From CAZEQK01 sp964514395 (GTDB lineage Bacteria > Bacillota > Bacilli > Tepidibacillales > Tepidibacillaceae), in contig CAZEQK010000041.1 in assembly GCA_964514395.1 (NCBI GenBank), positions 1 through 28,089 on the forward strand: 28,089 bases of DNA, in the 5' to 3' direction. This document shows, piece after piece, positions 1 to 7,689 of the stretch. The position numbers were made by a program, and so were the translations under genes. Within the stretch, counting starts at the first letter, position 1, and every line of letters starts with the position of its first letter. The notes under the pieces are model-generated. The model had not been told where the DNA came from, searched no databases, and saw only the letters and a list, made by a program, of their open reading frames with translations.

Positions 1-1979
1 TTTGTCACCCCATATGGTCCATACTCATAGGATGTGGTGGTTTTACTATCATCTACTTCTGTTAATCTTCCAACGTCATCCCTTGTATAGGTGGTGGTTC
101 TTTGATCTGGGTTTACGACTTGAACCAATCTTCCCGCCTGATCATAGGTATAACTATAGATTCTTCCTAAGGTATCCTTGTAGGAAGATAACAATCCTTC
201 TTGGTTATATTGATAGGTTACCTCTTTAAGATCTGGATTAATAAGGGTGACTAAACGATCTGCTTTATCATATTGGAATTGATAGACCTTCCCAGCAGCG
301 TCACTTGTTAATAGCTTTCCAGCAAGATCATATGCTAATACTACTGTGCTTTGATCTGGTTTTGTTTTTTTCAAGAGATGACCTAGGTCATCGTATTCAT
401 AGGTAGTCACTTCTTTTAATGGATTGGTGACTTGATTAAGATATCCGTTCTTATCATAGGCAAAGTCGGTATGATTGTTAAGTGCATCCTCTGCCCATAG
501 CATCTGTCCTTTTGCATTATAGCCAAAGGTGGTGACACCGCCATTGGCATCAGTTCGTTTAATGATATTCCCTGCATCATCATAGTCAAAGGTAGTAGTC
601 TCTCCTAAGGAGTTCGATATTTCTGTAGGAAGATTCCATCTATCATCATATTCGTAGTTGGTTGTTACTCCATTTTGGGTCTCTGATATTTTTCTATCTT
701 TCTCATCATAGGTGTAACTAACCGTCCCATAGTTAGCTATTATTTCTAACGGATTACCCTTTCCATCATAGCTTGTTCTTATTTCATTCCCTAGTGGATC
801 AATTTGTTTAATTACTCTTTTATAAGCGATATAATAAGTCCAATTATGATCTAAAGCATCTATCATCGTTGTTTTTCCATCTTCATAGGTAAAGCCAAAT
901 ATTTGTTGGTCTTCTGTGTTTTCAATAGCTTTCACTTGATTATTATCATTATATTGGTACTTCGTGATTTCACCTTCACCATTCGTTACAGCGATGATAC
1001 GGTCTTGATCATCATAGGCATAGGAAGTGGTATGGTTATTAGGCTTGGTGACAGAGGTTAATCTCTGTTTATCATCATAGGAATAAATCGTTTTATATTG
1101 CATCGGATTAATCACTTCTGTGATAACATTGTTGGTCCAAACAAATTGAATTGTTCTTCCTGCTGCATCGGTTACTGTGGTTAGATGACCTTGATCATCG
1201 TATTGATATTGTATCGTATTACCAAAACGATCTTGTTTCTTTGTCATTCGTCCTTCTTTTGGATCTTGGCTTTGACGCCATGGTGCTTGATAACTATAAT
1301 AAGTAATTTTATTTCCTGTAGCTGTAGTTACTACATATTCATATTGACTAATTCGTTCTAATGTATCTCCTTTTGCTAATTGGTAATGACCCTTATCTAA
1401 TTCGTAGTTTGTTAAATCATCTCCATCATAGGTGGTGATATAGGCATCTGGATCATCTTTAACAAATTCAAATTTTCTCGTGATTTCATTTTGTCTAAAT
1501 TCACCAATATTAAAATCGGCATACATGCGAATAAAACCATCTTGGTTATAATCCCATCCTAAACCGAAGGCTCCTACATTCTGATTATCACTAGAATATG
1601 TACGATCTAACTGAAAAGAGGGACCAATACCTGCAAGATTTAAATCCGTATTAGTAAGATGTAAATTACCTGTAGCTACATTAACAGAATGAAACTTCAC
1701 TTGATCATAGGTAGGTGTAATATCTTGCTTCCCCTGTTCTGACAAGGCTTGAGTTGAATAATCCTTAGTAGGTAAGACTGGAATCTGTGGTGATAATCCT
1801 TGTAACGGATTGATGATTTGAACTGGATTGGCTTGAGTTCTTGGCATTAAATCCATTAAGGAGTTTGGGTCCATATAGGATGGTGGGTTAGCATAGGTAA
1901 TGGTCGGGTATAAAGCTAAGGTGTTTAAGATGACCAGTAATGCTATAGCTAAGATGACAATTTTCTTCATTTTCTTCAT
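1..1979 (-). CDS. Secreted YD-repeat (RHS-like) wall-associated protein, 3' end beyond window
   Basis: The frame is open from the ATG at 1979 to the left edge (at least 659 residues), so the C-terminus is missing. The start is supported by GGGGAG six bases upstream. Residues 1-30 form a signal peptide (Lys-rich start, hydrophobic core, likely cleavage after TYA). Residues about 95-235 resemble the DUF6531 domain that opens many RHS/YD proteins. From about residue 258 to the edge come some 16 YD repeats of the form YxYDxxGRLxxVTDPxG. Such proteins form a hollow beta shell and are exported or wall-associated; the missing C-terminal end decides whether it is a toxin, adhesin or other type. The leader carries a c-di-GMP-I riboswitch and a terminator. 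The family call is firm; the biological role is not known from this sequence. Confidence 0.9.
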   Translation of the reverse strand, partial: MKKMKKIVILAIALLVILNTLALYPTITYANPPSYMDPNSLMDLMPRTQANPVQIINPLQGLSPQIPVLPTKDYSTQALSEQGKQDITPTYDQVKFHSVNVATGNLHLTNTDLNLAGIGPSFQLDRTYSSDNQNVGAFGLGWDYNQDGFIRMYADFNIGEFRQNEITRKFEFVKDDPDAYITTYDGDDLTNYELDKGHYQLAKGDTLERISQYEYVVTTATGNKITYYSYQAPWRQSQDPKEGRMTKKQDRFGNTIQYQYDDQGHLTTVTDAAGRTIQFVWTNNVITEVINPMQYKTIYSYDDKQRLTSVTKPNNHTTSYAYDDQDRIIAVTNGEGEITKYQYNDNNQVKAIENTEDQQIFGFTYEDGKTTMIDALDHNWTYYIAYKRVIKQIDPLGNEIRTSYDGKGNPLEIIANYGTVSYTYDEKDRKISETQNGVTTNYEYDDRWNLPTEISNSLGETTTFDYDDAGNIIKRTDANGGVTTFGYNAKGQMLWAEDALNNHTDFAYDKNGYLNQVTNPLKEVTTYEYDDLGHLLKKTKPDQSTVVLAYDLAGKLLTSDAAGKVYQFQYDKADRLVTLINPDLKEVTYQYNQEGLLSSYKDTLGRIYSYTYDQAGRLVQVVNPDQRTTTYTRDDVGRLTEVDDSKTTTSYEYGPYGVT

Positions 1980-2013
1980 TACTATCTCCCCTTTTATCTG
2001 TCTAAAAATTTGA

Positions 2014-2043
2014 AAATCCCAAGGCTAAGAAGCCTTGGGATTT
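2014..2043 (-). terminator. Intrinsic terminator in the leader of the YD-repeat gene
   Basis: A perfect 13-bp stem (arms 2014-2026 and 2031-2043, 4-base loop) lies between the riboswitch aptamer and the start codon. On the minus strand it is followed by a moderately T-rich run (TTTTCAAATTTTT counted from the stem base). Its position, about 80 bases after the aptamer and 34 bases before the gene, fits the expression platform of a riboswitch rather than the end of a gene. Confidence 0.75.
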
Positions 2044-2123
2044 ACCTGTAATAGGATGATATTATTCAAACTCTCTAAGTAGTGATAGGCACGTAAGTAT
2101 GAATCTGAATAAATAAACAATGA

Positions 2124-2218
2124 TAGGTAATCTGGCAGTCATAGTCGATTATTACTTTAATATCGACTTTAGACCCAAGACTTTGCGTCCCCAACTTTCG
2201 TTAGGTTTGCCTTTTTCT
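2124..2218 (-). ncRNA. Cyclic-di-GMP-I riboswitch (GEMM-I aptamer)
   Basis: Read on the minus strand, the segment has the conserved GEMM-I blocks in order: GGCAAACC, a stem closed by a GAAA tetraloop (CCTAAC/GTTGGG), GGGACGCAAAG, then GGGTCTAA, a variable hairpin (arms AGTCGAT and ATCGACT), and the 3' block ATGACTGCCAGATTACC. The helix AAGGC/GTCTT closes the first half. These blocks are the hallmark of class I c-di-GMP aptamers, which bind the second messenger and control motility, adhesion and surface genes. It lies in the leader of the YD-repeat gene, with a terminator between. Whether ligand turns expression on or off cannot be read with certainty. Confidence 0.88.
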
Positions 2219-2230
2219 ATTAATGAAATA

Positions 2231-2260
2231 ATACTAAAGCGCTATGTATTTGTCTGTCTA
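2231..2260 (-). promoter_or_regulatory. Candidate sigma-A promoter for the riboswitch and YD-repeat transcript
   Basis: On the minus strand TAGACA (2255-2260) and TAGTAT (2231-2236) are separated by 18 bases. Transcription would start some ten bases before the aptamer, the placement expected for a riboswitch leader. The -10 matches consensus at four of six positions, so this is a moderate call. Confidence 0.45.
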
Positions 2261-2370
2261 TGTAATATATAGTAATTTATTGTCATATTTTATACAACAT
2301 TTTAATCTGTAATTGATACTTTTAGCCTAGAAACCATTTTTAATCTATGGGTCTTTTTAACTAAATTCCT

Positions 2371-2400
2371 ACAAAAAAACCACGATTTATACTATCGTGG
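2371..2400 (-). terminator. Orphan intrinsic terminator
   Basis: A 7-bp stem (CCACGAT at 2380-2386 with ATCGTGG at 2394-2400) is followed on the minus strand by seven T's. The yvoF gene already has its own terminator at 2508-2531, so this one has no obvious gene. It may be a second terminator for yvoF or the leftover of a lost gene. The 2401-2505 stretch holds only a frame of about 22 codons without a convincing start. Confidence 0.55.
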
Positions 2401-2507
2401 AGTTGAAAATTATTTATTCATGAAGTGATGAGAGTATTCACCTTCTGTTACTAAACATTTTATATTAGACAAAATCAGCTAAATAAGGTCTCTTTTTGTA
2501 TTACCAT

Positions 2508-2531
2508 AAAAAAAGACCGTTTCCGGTCTTT
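2508..2531 (-). terminator. Intrinsic terminator of the hprK-yvoF operon
   Basis: An 8-bp stem AAAGACCG/CGGTCTTT with a four-base loop is followed on the minus strand by a T run. Its first bases overlap the yvoF stop codon, so it ends the operon tightly. Confidence 0.85.
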
Positions 2532-3018
2532 ACTGATTTAACATTCTTATTAATTTTGCAGGATTGCCTGCTACAAAGCTGTATGGATCTACATTCTTTG
2601 TAACCACTGAACCTGCACCAACAATGGCATAATCACCAATCGTAATCCCAGGTAAGATTAAAGCATTCGCACCAATCATGACATGAGAGCCAATATGTAC
2701 CTCGCCTAAACGGTATTCCTCAATGAGATATTCATGAGCAAGGATGGTAGTATTATAGCCTATCACACTGTTATCCCCGATATGAATCATTTCTGGAAAC
2801 ATGGTATCCATCATCACCATTAAACCTATTGCCGTTTTATGCCCTATATCCATGGATAATAAATTACGATAAAGCCAGTTTTTAACTGGAAGCCAAGGCG
2901 TAAAACGAGCAATTGTGATAACAATAAAGCTTTTCATCACCTTCCAAAAATTAACTGTTTTGTACACCTGCCACAGAGAATTACTATTTTCCACTGGATA
3001 CCGCTTCGTATTTCTCAT
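2530..3018 (-). CDS. yvoF: Hexapeptide-repeat (left-handed beta-helix) acyltransferase, YvoF-like
   Basis: A 162-residue protein. The C-terminal half shows hexapeptide-repeat turns ([LIV]GxxxxI pattern: IHIGDNSVIG, VHIGSHVMIGANALIL, ITIGDYAIVGAGSVV) and ends with the usual FVAGNPAKLIR segment, typical of trimeric acetyltransferases that use acetyl-CoA. A catalytic-type His is present in LAHEY. The acceptor substrate is unknown. It is the last gene of the hprK-lgt-yvoD-ppaX-yvoF group, the same place as in Bacillus subtilis. The start ATG has AAAGGA eight bases upstream. There is no signal peptide, so it should act in the cytoplasm. Confidence 0.85.
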   Translation of the reverse strand: MRNTKRYPVENSNSLWQVYKTVNFWKVMKSFIVITIARFTPWLPVKNWLYRNLLSMDIGHKTAIGLMVMMDTMFPEMIHIGDNSVIGYNTTILAHEYLIEEYRLGEVHIGSHVMIGANALILPGITIGDYAIVGAGSVVTKNVDPYSFVAGNPAKLIRMLNQ

Positions 3019-3039
3019 TTGCCTATTCCTTTCATCGTA

Positions 3040-3684
3040 CTATTCTCCATGTACAATGGGAATTAATTCACGAATATCGTTAATTAAAAAATCAGGATTG
3101 TACTGCTTTAAAAAAGCTGCTCCCTTTACACTCCAGCTAACACCAATTGCAGTAATACCAGCATTTTGTGCTGCTTGAATATCGTATTGAGAATCCCCTA
3201 CCATTAGAGTGGTTTCAGGATTCGCATTTAGCCGTTGCATAGCTAGCAAAACTGGGTCTGGAGCAGGCTTATGTAGGTCAGTATCTTCATAGGTAACAAC
3301 CGTACTCATCATTTGATCTAACCCAAATAATTCTAGCCCCATCATAGTAGTAACAATCATTTTCGTCGTTACCACTCCAAGCGTAGCACCCTGTTGATAA
3401 AGCTCAGTCAAGGTTTCCTTTACCTTAGGAAATTCCTTCACCATCTCGTTATGGGTTTTTATATTATGTTCTCTATATACCTCTACCATCTCATGGGCAA
3501 TCTTTTCATTACCCAATATAGCCATTTGATCATAAAGTGGTTTTCCCATATGGGGTATTAATAGTTCCTGATTATATTTTCCTGGAAAAAATTGTTCTAA
3601 GGTATATAAAAAGGATTGAATGATTAGTTCATTTGTATCTATAATTGTACCATCTAAATCAAATAATAGTGTTTGATACTTCAC
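3040..3684 (-). CDS. ppaX: Pyrophosphatase PpaX (HAD superfamily)
   Basis: A 214-residue HAD hydrolase of the beta-phosphoglucomutase/PGP type. Motif I is DLDGT at residues 9-13 (Asp9 nucleophile, Asp11 acid/base), motif II VVTT at 104-107, motif III Lys139 in HKPAPDP, and motif IV GDSQYD at 163-168. PpaX hydrolyses the pyrophosphate released when HprK/P dephosphorylates HPr-Ser-P by phosphorolysis, pulling that reaction forward. The assignment rests on both sequence and the operon with hprK. Its ATG overlaps the yvoD stop by four bases (ATGA), indicating translational coupling. Confidence 0.9.
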   Translation of the reverse strand: MKYQTLLFDLDGTIIDTNELIIQSFLYTLEQFFPGKYNQELLIPHMGKPLYDQMAILGNEKIAHEMVEVYREHNIKTHNEMVKEFPKVKETLTELYQQGATLGVVTTKMIVTTMMGLELFGLDQMMSTVVTYEDTDLHKPAPDPVLLAMQRLNANPETTLMVGDSQYDIQAAQNAGITAIGVSWSVKGAAFLKQYNPDFLINDIRELIPIVHGE

Positions 3685-4637
3685 TTAGCTTCTCCCTTCG
3701 TGACTAGCTCCGTATGAACAATTAGTTTTCTCCAAACATTTGCTGTTATCATAGTAATAATAAATGCAACCGTAACTCTAATTATTAGCAAATAAATAAC
3801 ATTAATACCTAAAGGGATAAATATCAATGTATCCTCAATCACGGCATGACTTGATACTAAAAAGACAGATAATAGATATAAATCCTTTTTTGATAAATTT
3901 TCCTCTTTTGCACTATCAATGATGACTCCTGCTCCATATGCTAAACCAAAAATAATCCCGGCTAATAACGGTACAGACGTTTTCCCTGAAGAAAGTCCTA
4001 ATATTTTTGTCATAGGTTCAAATCTATCAGCTAAAAAGGCAATCGCTTGTATATCCTTTAAAATTTGAATACCTATCATTAATGGGAAAACAATCATAGC
4101 AATTTCTAAAATACCCTTTACCGCTGTAGTCATTGCAAGTATCCCAATCCCTACCCATGTATTCGGAGCAGACTGACTTACTGCCACAGTGGTAAATTGA
4201 GCAATTTCCTGTCCTCCATGCCAAACCATGTTAATCATAAATCCTGCTGTAAAGGCTAACCCTAATCGTAGGGCTATTGGTACAATTGGTCTTATCCCTA
4301 TTTTTTTTGCTACTGCTGTTTCAACGATTAGATTGTGAGAAAAGCTTAACATAACAGCTAAAATAAACACATTTTTCACTGTTAAATCTAGAGATATAAT
4401 CGCCCCTATTGCTGCATAGAGATTTAGAATTTTCCCTAAAACTAACGGTATTGCTGCTTCTCCAGGAAGACCAAAACCTTTCATCAACGGGGTGAATAGA
4501 TAAATAATCCAATGAATAATAGGAGTAAATGTTAATATTTTAACGAATATTGTAACGGGAAAAACTATTTTTCCTAACTCCCATGTTGTATTTAACCCTG
4601 CTTTTAATCCTTTGATAAAAGTGTTTCTAGAAATCAT
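3681..4637 (-). CDS. yvoD: Nucleoside-recognition (Gate) domain membrane protein, YvoD-like
   Basis: A 318-residue polytopic membrane protein with about eight hydrophobic segments. Two related halves each carry Gate-domain features, including SHNLIVETAV near residue 100 and SHAVIEDTLIF near residue 260, which look like internal duplicates. Gate domains occur in nucleoside transporters and in spore maturation proteins; the substrate here is unknown. It sits between lgt and ppaX (28 bases from lgt, 4-base overlap with ppaX), the conserved Bacillales order. The function is therefore named by family and position only. Confidence 0.85.
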   Translation of the reverse strand: MISRNTFIKGLKAGLNTTWELGKIVFPVTIFVKILTFTPIIHWIIYLFTPLMKGFGLPGEAAIPLVLGKILNLYAAIGAIISLDLTVKNVFILAVMLSFSHNLIVETAVAKKIGIRPIVPIALRLGLAFTAGFMINMVWHGGQEIAQFTTVAVSQSAPNTWVGIGILAMTTAVKGILEIAMIVFPLMIGIQILKDIQAIAFLADRFEPMTKILGLSSGKTSVPLLAGIIFGLAYGAGVIIDSAKEENLSKKDLYLLSVFLVSSHAVIEDTLIFIPLGINVIYLLIIRVTVAFIITMITANVWRKLIVHTELVTKGEAK

Positions 4638-4665
4638 TCTAAATCCTCCGATATGTTAAAGTGAG

Positions 4666-5550
4666 TTAATCCTCATATTTAATAGGAAATGTAGGTCCAT
4701 ATTTTCTATAGCCCATAATAAGTAAAGCTATAACAATAATGACTACACCTATAAGTTGAGCGATTCTCACATTTCCGTATGCCATTGCTCCTGGTTCAAA
4801 GAATAGCTTCATTGGTGACCAAAGGATTTTCATAAAAGAAGCTAGCCAATGAGGTCCATTAAATGCCAAGCTATCTGTTCTAAGTCCCTCAATAAAAAAT
4901 CTACCTATAGAATACCAGATAAAATAGGTTAAAAAGACCATACCTCTTAGTGGATTCTTCTTCCTTAATAATATTAATAAAATAACTCCAGTAAAATCCC
5001 ATAACGATTCATATAAGAATGTAGGATGATAATAAACACCACTGATATTCATCTGATTGATGATAAATTGGGGAAGGTGCATATTTTGCAAAAATGCCAA
5101 TGACACAGGTCCACCATGGGCTTCTTGATTCATAAAATTACCCCATCTACCAATGGCTTGTCCAAGTAGAAGACTTGGTGCAACTATATCTGCTAATTTA
5201 AAAAACGAAATACCTTTCACTTTTGCATAGATGACTCCAGCAATAATAGCACCGATTAATGCACCATGAATGGCTAAGCCACCATGCCAAATAGCAATAA
5301 TTTCAATTGGGTGCTTTGAATAGAAGTGCCACTGAAAAAAAACAAAATATGCCCTTGCACCGATAATAGCTGCTGGAGCAGCATAGATAACTAAATCGAG
5401 TACAGTATCTGAATGAAGATGGATTCTCTTTGCTTCAAAAATTGCCAACATTAAGCCTATCACCGCTGCAGAACCTAAAATGATACCATACCAAGTTACC
5501 TTTAAAAAACCGATTTGAATTGCGATTGGATTTATTGCATCCATTAACAA
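4666..5550 (-). CDS. lgt: Prolipoprotein diacylglyceryl transferase
   Basis: A 294-residue inner-membrane enzyme with about seven membrane segments. It transfers diacylglycerol from phosphatidylglycerol to the lipobox cysteine of prolipoproteins, the first step of lipoprotein maturation. The Lgt signature is present around residues 134-146 (GRWGNFMNQEAHG), and the HGG-LAIHG block at 89-96 holds the conserved membrane histidine. A TTG start at 5550 is favoured because a strong AAGGAG lies ten bases upstream; the ATG two codons later is too far from it. It follows hprK by 26 bases. Confidence 0.95.
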   Translation of the reverse strand: MLMDAINPIAIQIGFLKVTWYGIILGSAAVIGLMLAIFEAKRIHLHSDTVLDLVIYAAPAAIIGARAYFVFFQWHFYSKHPIEIIAIWHGGLAIHGALIGAIIAGVIYAKVKGISFFKLADIVAPSLLLGQAIGRWGNFMNQEAHGGPVSLAFLQNMHLPQFIINQMNISGVYYHPTFLYESLWDFTGVILLILLRKKNPLRGMVFLTYFIWYSIGRFFIEGLRTDSLAFNGPHWLASFMKILWSPMKLFFEPGAMAYGNVRIAQLIGVVIIVIALLIMGYRKYGPTFPIKYED

Positions 5551-5576
5551 CGTCTTTCATCTCCTTTTTCTAATGG

Positions 5577-6506
5577 TTATTCTGTATCTAATTCCATTGC
5601 TTCTGTTAATTTCGTTGAAAACTCCTTTGCCGCATTATATCCCATTAACTTTAAGCGGTAATTCATCGCTGCCACTTCTATTATTACAGCAAGATTTCTA
5701 CCAGGACGAACTGGCACCGTAATTAGCGGTAAATCAGTCTCAATTATTTTCATTGTTTGTTCATCTAAGCCAAGTCTTTCATAGCTTTTATCTTTTTCCC
5801 ACATTTCCAGTTTAATGGCAAGGGTTATCTTCTTACGGATTCTAACTGCACCAGCTCCAAATAGTGTCATTACATTAATGATGCCAACTCCCCTAATTTC
5901 TAAGAGATGTCTAATTAAATCCGGTGCTGTTCCGACCAGCTCATTATCAGCAGTCTGTTTAATTTCAACCACATCATCTGCAACTAAACGATGCCCTCTT
6001 TTCACTAATTCTAATGCTGTTTCACTTTTACCAATACCACTGTTCCCGGTTATTAATATGCCTACCCCATAAACATCAATTAATACGCCATGTACCGATT
6101 TAATAGGTGCTAATTGGGCTTCAAGATAATTCGTTAATTTACTAGCAAATCTAGTAGTATTCATCGATGTACGAAAGATAGGAATGCTCCGATGATTTGC
6201 TATGCTAATTAACTCGTCTGGAACAGCCTGATTTCTTGCAACGATAAAGCATGGGGTATTTTCTTTGCAGAGTTTTTCTATTCTTTCAGAACGTATTTTT
6301 GAATTTAATCCTTCTAAAAAGGTCAACTCTGATTTACCTATAATTTGTACTCTCTCTGAAGGATAGTAGGTAAATAAACCTGCTAGCTCTAGTCCAGGAC
6401 GATTTAAATCACTGACGATGATTGGTCTGTTTATATCCGCCTCCTCATTCATTAACTCCAATTTAAAATCTTCCATGACATGCTTTACAGATAGTTTTTT
6501 ATCCAA
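5577..6506 (-). CDS. hprK: HPr kinase/phosphorylase
   Basis: A 309-residue bifunctional enzyme that phosphorylates HPr at Ser46 and dephosphorylates it by phosphorolysis, setting carbon catabolite repression through CcpA. Seen here: His139 in VHG, Walker A GNSGIGKS at 154-161, the Asp pair at 177-178, and the family signature LEIRGVGIINV at 202-212, followed by the C-terminal RPGRN segment. The start is TTG, supported by GAGGGG six bases upstream. It is the first gene of the operon; the PPi it makes is removed by PpaX downstream. A TACAAT-like -10 lies near 6527-6532, but I see no good -35. Confidence 0.96.
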   Translation of the reverse strand: MDKKLSVKHVMEDFKLELMNEEADINRPIIVSDLNRPGLELAGLFTYYPSERVQIIGKSELTFLEGLNSKIRSERIEKLCKENTPCFIVARNQAVPDELISIANHRSIPIFRTSMNTTRFASKLTNYLEAQLAPIKSVHGVLIDVYGVGILITGNSGIGKSETALELVKRGHRLVADDVVEIKQTADNELVGTAPDLIRHLLEIRGVGIINVMTLFGAGAVRIRKKITLAIKLEMWEKDKSYERLGLDEQTMKIIETDLPLITVPVRPGRNLAVIIEVAAMNYRLKLMGYNAAKEFSTKLTEAMELDTE

Positions 6507-6562
6507 TGTTTTCCCCTCTTTAGCGAATTGTATTTATCCCAATAAGACAGTTTTGATGTATT

Positions 6563-6591
6563 CAACAAAAGCGACTGATTCCATCAGCCGC
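6563..6591 (-). terminator. Intrinsic terminator after the Cof-type phosphatase gene
   Basis: A 9-bp GC-rich stem (6571-6579 with 6583-6591, one G-T pair, 3-base loop) is followed on the minus strand by TTTTGTTG. It separates the HAD gene from the hprK operon, so hprK needs its own promoter in 6507-6562. Confidence 0.7.
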
Positions 6592-6663
6592 CTATTTAAT
6601 ATACTATTTTATTATAAAGTATTTAAATGGATAAAGTAAAATGATTCTTCACTTTCCCTATAT

Positions 6664-7473
6664 TTAAGGATTTAAAATATATCTATTTAAAACCTCTGTG
6701 ACACCTTCATCATTATTTGTTTTTGTAATATAATCTGCAATTTTTTTAATATCTGGATTGGCATTTTCCATTGCTACACCTAGGCCAGCCATCTTTATCA
6801 TATCGTAATCATTATAGCTATCACCAATTGCAATCACTTCATCTAAGGAAATCCCCATTTTTTTTGTAAGGTAAGCAATTGCCTGTCCCTTTGTCGCTTC
6901 TAGATGGGAGAATTCTAAAAAATGTGGCTTTGAGATTGTAATATGCATTTTATTTCGATAAATTTCACGATACTCAATTTCCATTTTTTTGATTTCTTCT
7001 GGCTTATCGATGGTTAATATTTTCAGCGGTTGCTTGTTTCTAAGTTTTATTTCCTCTCCTAAATCATCTACCACTTGATAGTTCACATTTGTTACTTTGC
7101 TATATTGATGAATATAGGGATTATCTTTTTCTACAATTAATTCATCATCAATATATATTTGTACCTTTTTCCCATTTTTCTTTAGTTTAGAAATGACATC
7201 CACTGCGATATTCTTTGGTAAAAGACGTTGGTATAGAGCCCCTTTGTCGTAGATATTTCTAATGCATGCACCTTGATAAGTGATGATAGGTACGTTGATA
7301 TTAATTTTCTCTGCAAATTGTTTTGCTGATTGAAACATTCTACCAGTGGCTAATGTAATAGTAACTCCTTTTTTCACTGCTTCTTGAATAGCTCGAATGG
7401 TGGATGGGGAAATCATTAAATCATCAGATAACAATGTATCATCAAGGTCGATTGCCACAAATCTATATCTCAT
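6664..7473 (-). CDS. Cof-type HAD phosphatase (HAD-IIB)
   Basis: A 269-residue cytoplasmic HAD hydrolase of the Cof/IIB type. Motif I is DLDDTLL at residues 9-15, motif II the ATGR region near residue 42, a Lys-containing motif III lies near residues 190-200, and GDSYNDYDMI near 217-226 is motif IV. Members dephosphorylate sugar phosphates, pyridoxal phosphate or flavin precursors; the substrate cannot be predicted. A GGAGC ribosome site lies eight bases before the ATG. It is transcribed alone, bounded by a terminator and a divergent gene. Confidence 0.88.
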   Translation of the reverse strand: MRYRFVAIDLDDTLLSDDLMISPSTIRAIQEAVKKGVTITLATGRMFQSAKQFAEKININVPIITYQGACIRNIYDKGALYQRLLPKNIAVDVISKLKKNGKKVQIYIDDELIVEKDNPYIHQYSKVTNVNYQVVDDLGEEIKLRNKQPLKILTIDKPEEIKKMEIEYREIYRNKMHITISKPHFLEFSHLEATKGQAIAYLTKKMGISLDEVIAIGDSYNDYDMIKMAGLGVAMENANPDIKKIADYITKTNNDEGVTEVLNRYILNP

Positions 7474-7510
7474 TTTTTTCAGCTCCTCTAAAACATTTAA
7501 AGTGAAACTT

Positions 7511-7532
7511 CATTCAGAGCATTATCTGAATG
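7511..7532. other. 8-bp inverted repeat in divergent intergenic region
   Basis: CATTCAGA (7511-7518) and TCTGAATG (7525-7532) form an 8-bp inverted repeat with a 6-base spacer. It lies 38 bases before the Cof-type gene, where an operator or 5' UTR hairpin could act. No factor can be named. Confidence 0.35.
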
Positions 7533-7551
7533 TTAGTTGACCTTATCCAGG

Positions 7552-7603
7552 AGGTTAGCGCCGATTATCTTGGGGAGATATTAGCGGCGGTTAGCTATCG
7601 GGC
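7552..7603. other. GC-rich repeat and hairpin patch of unknown role
   Basis: In a very AT-rich intergenic region, GGTTAGC occurs twice (7553-7559 and 7589-7595) around a partial inverted repeat whose arms begin CGCCG and end CGGCG. The composition differs from its surroundings. It could be a structured RNA, an operator or an old insertion scar. Confidence 0.3.
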
Positions 7604-7625
7604 AAATTTTTAACATATGCCATCT

Positions 7626-7653
7626 TTTACAGTGACGAATAAGTTGTTATACT
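7626..7653 (+). promoter_or_regulatory. Candidate promoter for the DUF2062 gene
   Basis: TTTACA (7626-7631) and TATACT (7648-7653) are 16 bases apart, each at five of six consensus positions, 36 bases before the start codon. Confidence 0.55.
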
Positions 7654-7689
7654 TAGTAGGAAAGAATTTTTCTTACTTAAGGAGCAACC

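Noticed and set aside
2..229. Open plus-strand frame of 75 codons at the left edge
   Set aside because: It is the antisense shadow of the YD-repeat gene, whose repeats give regular open frames on the other strand; composition and content look artefactual.
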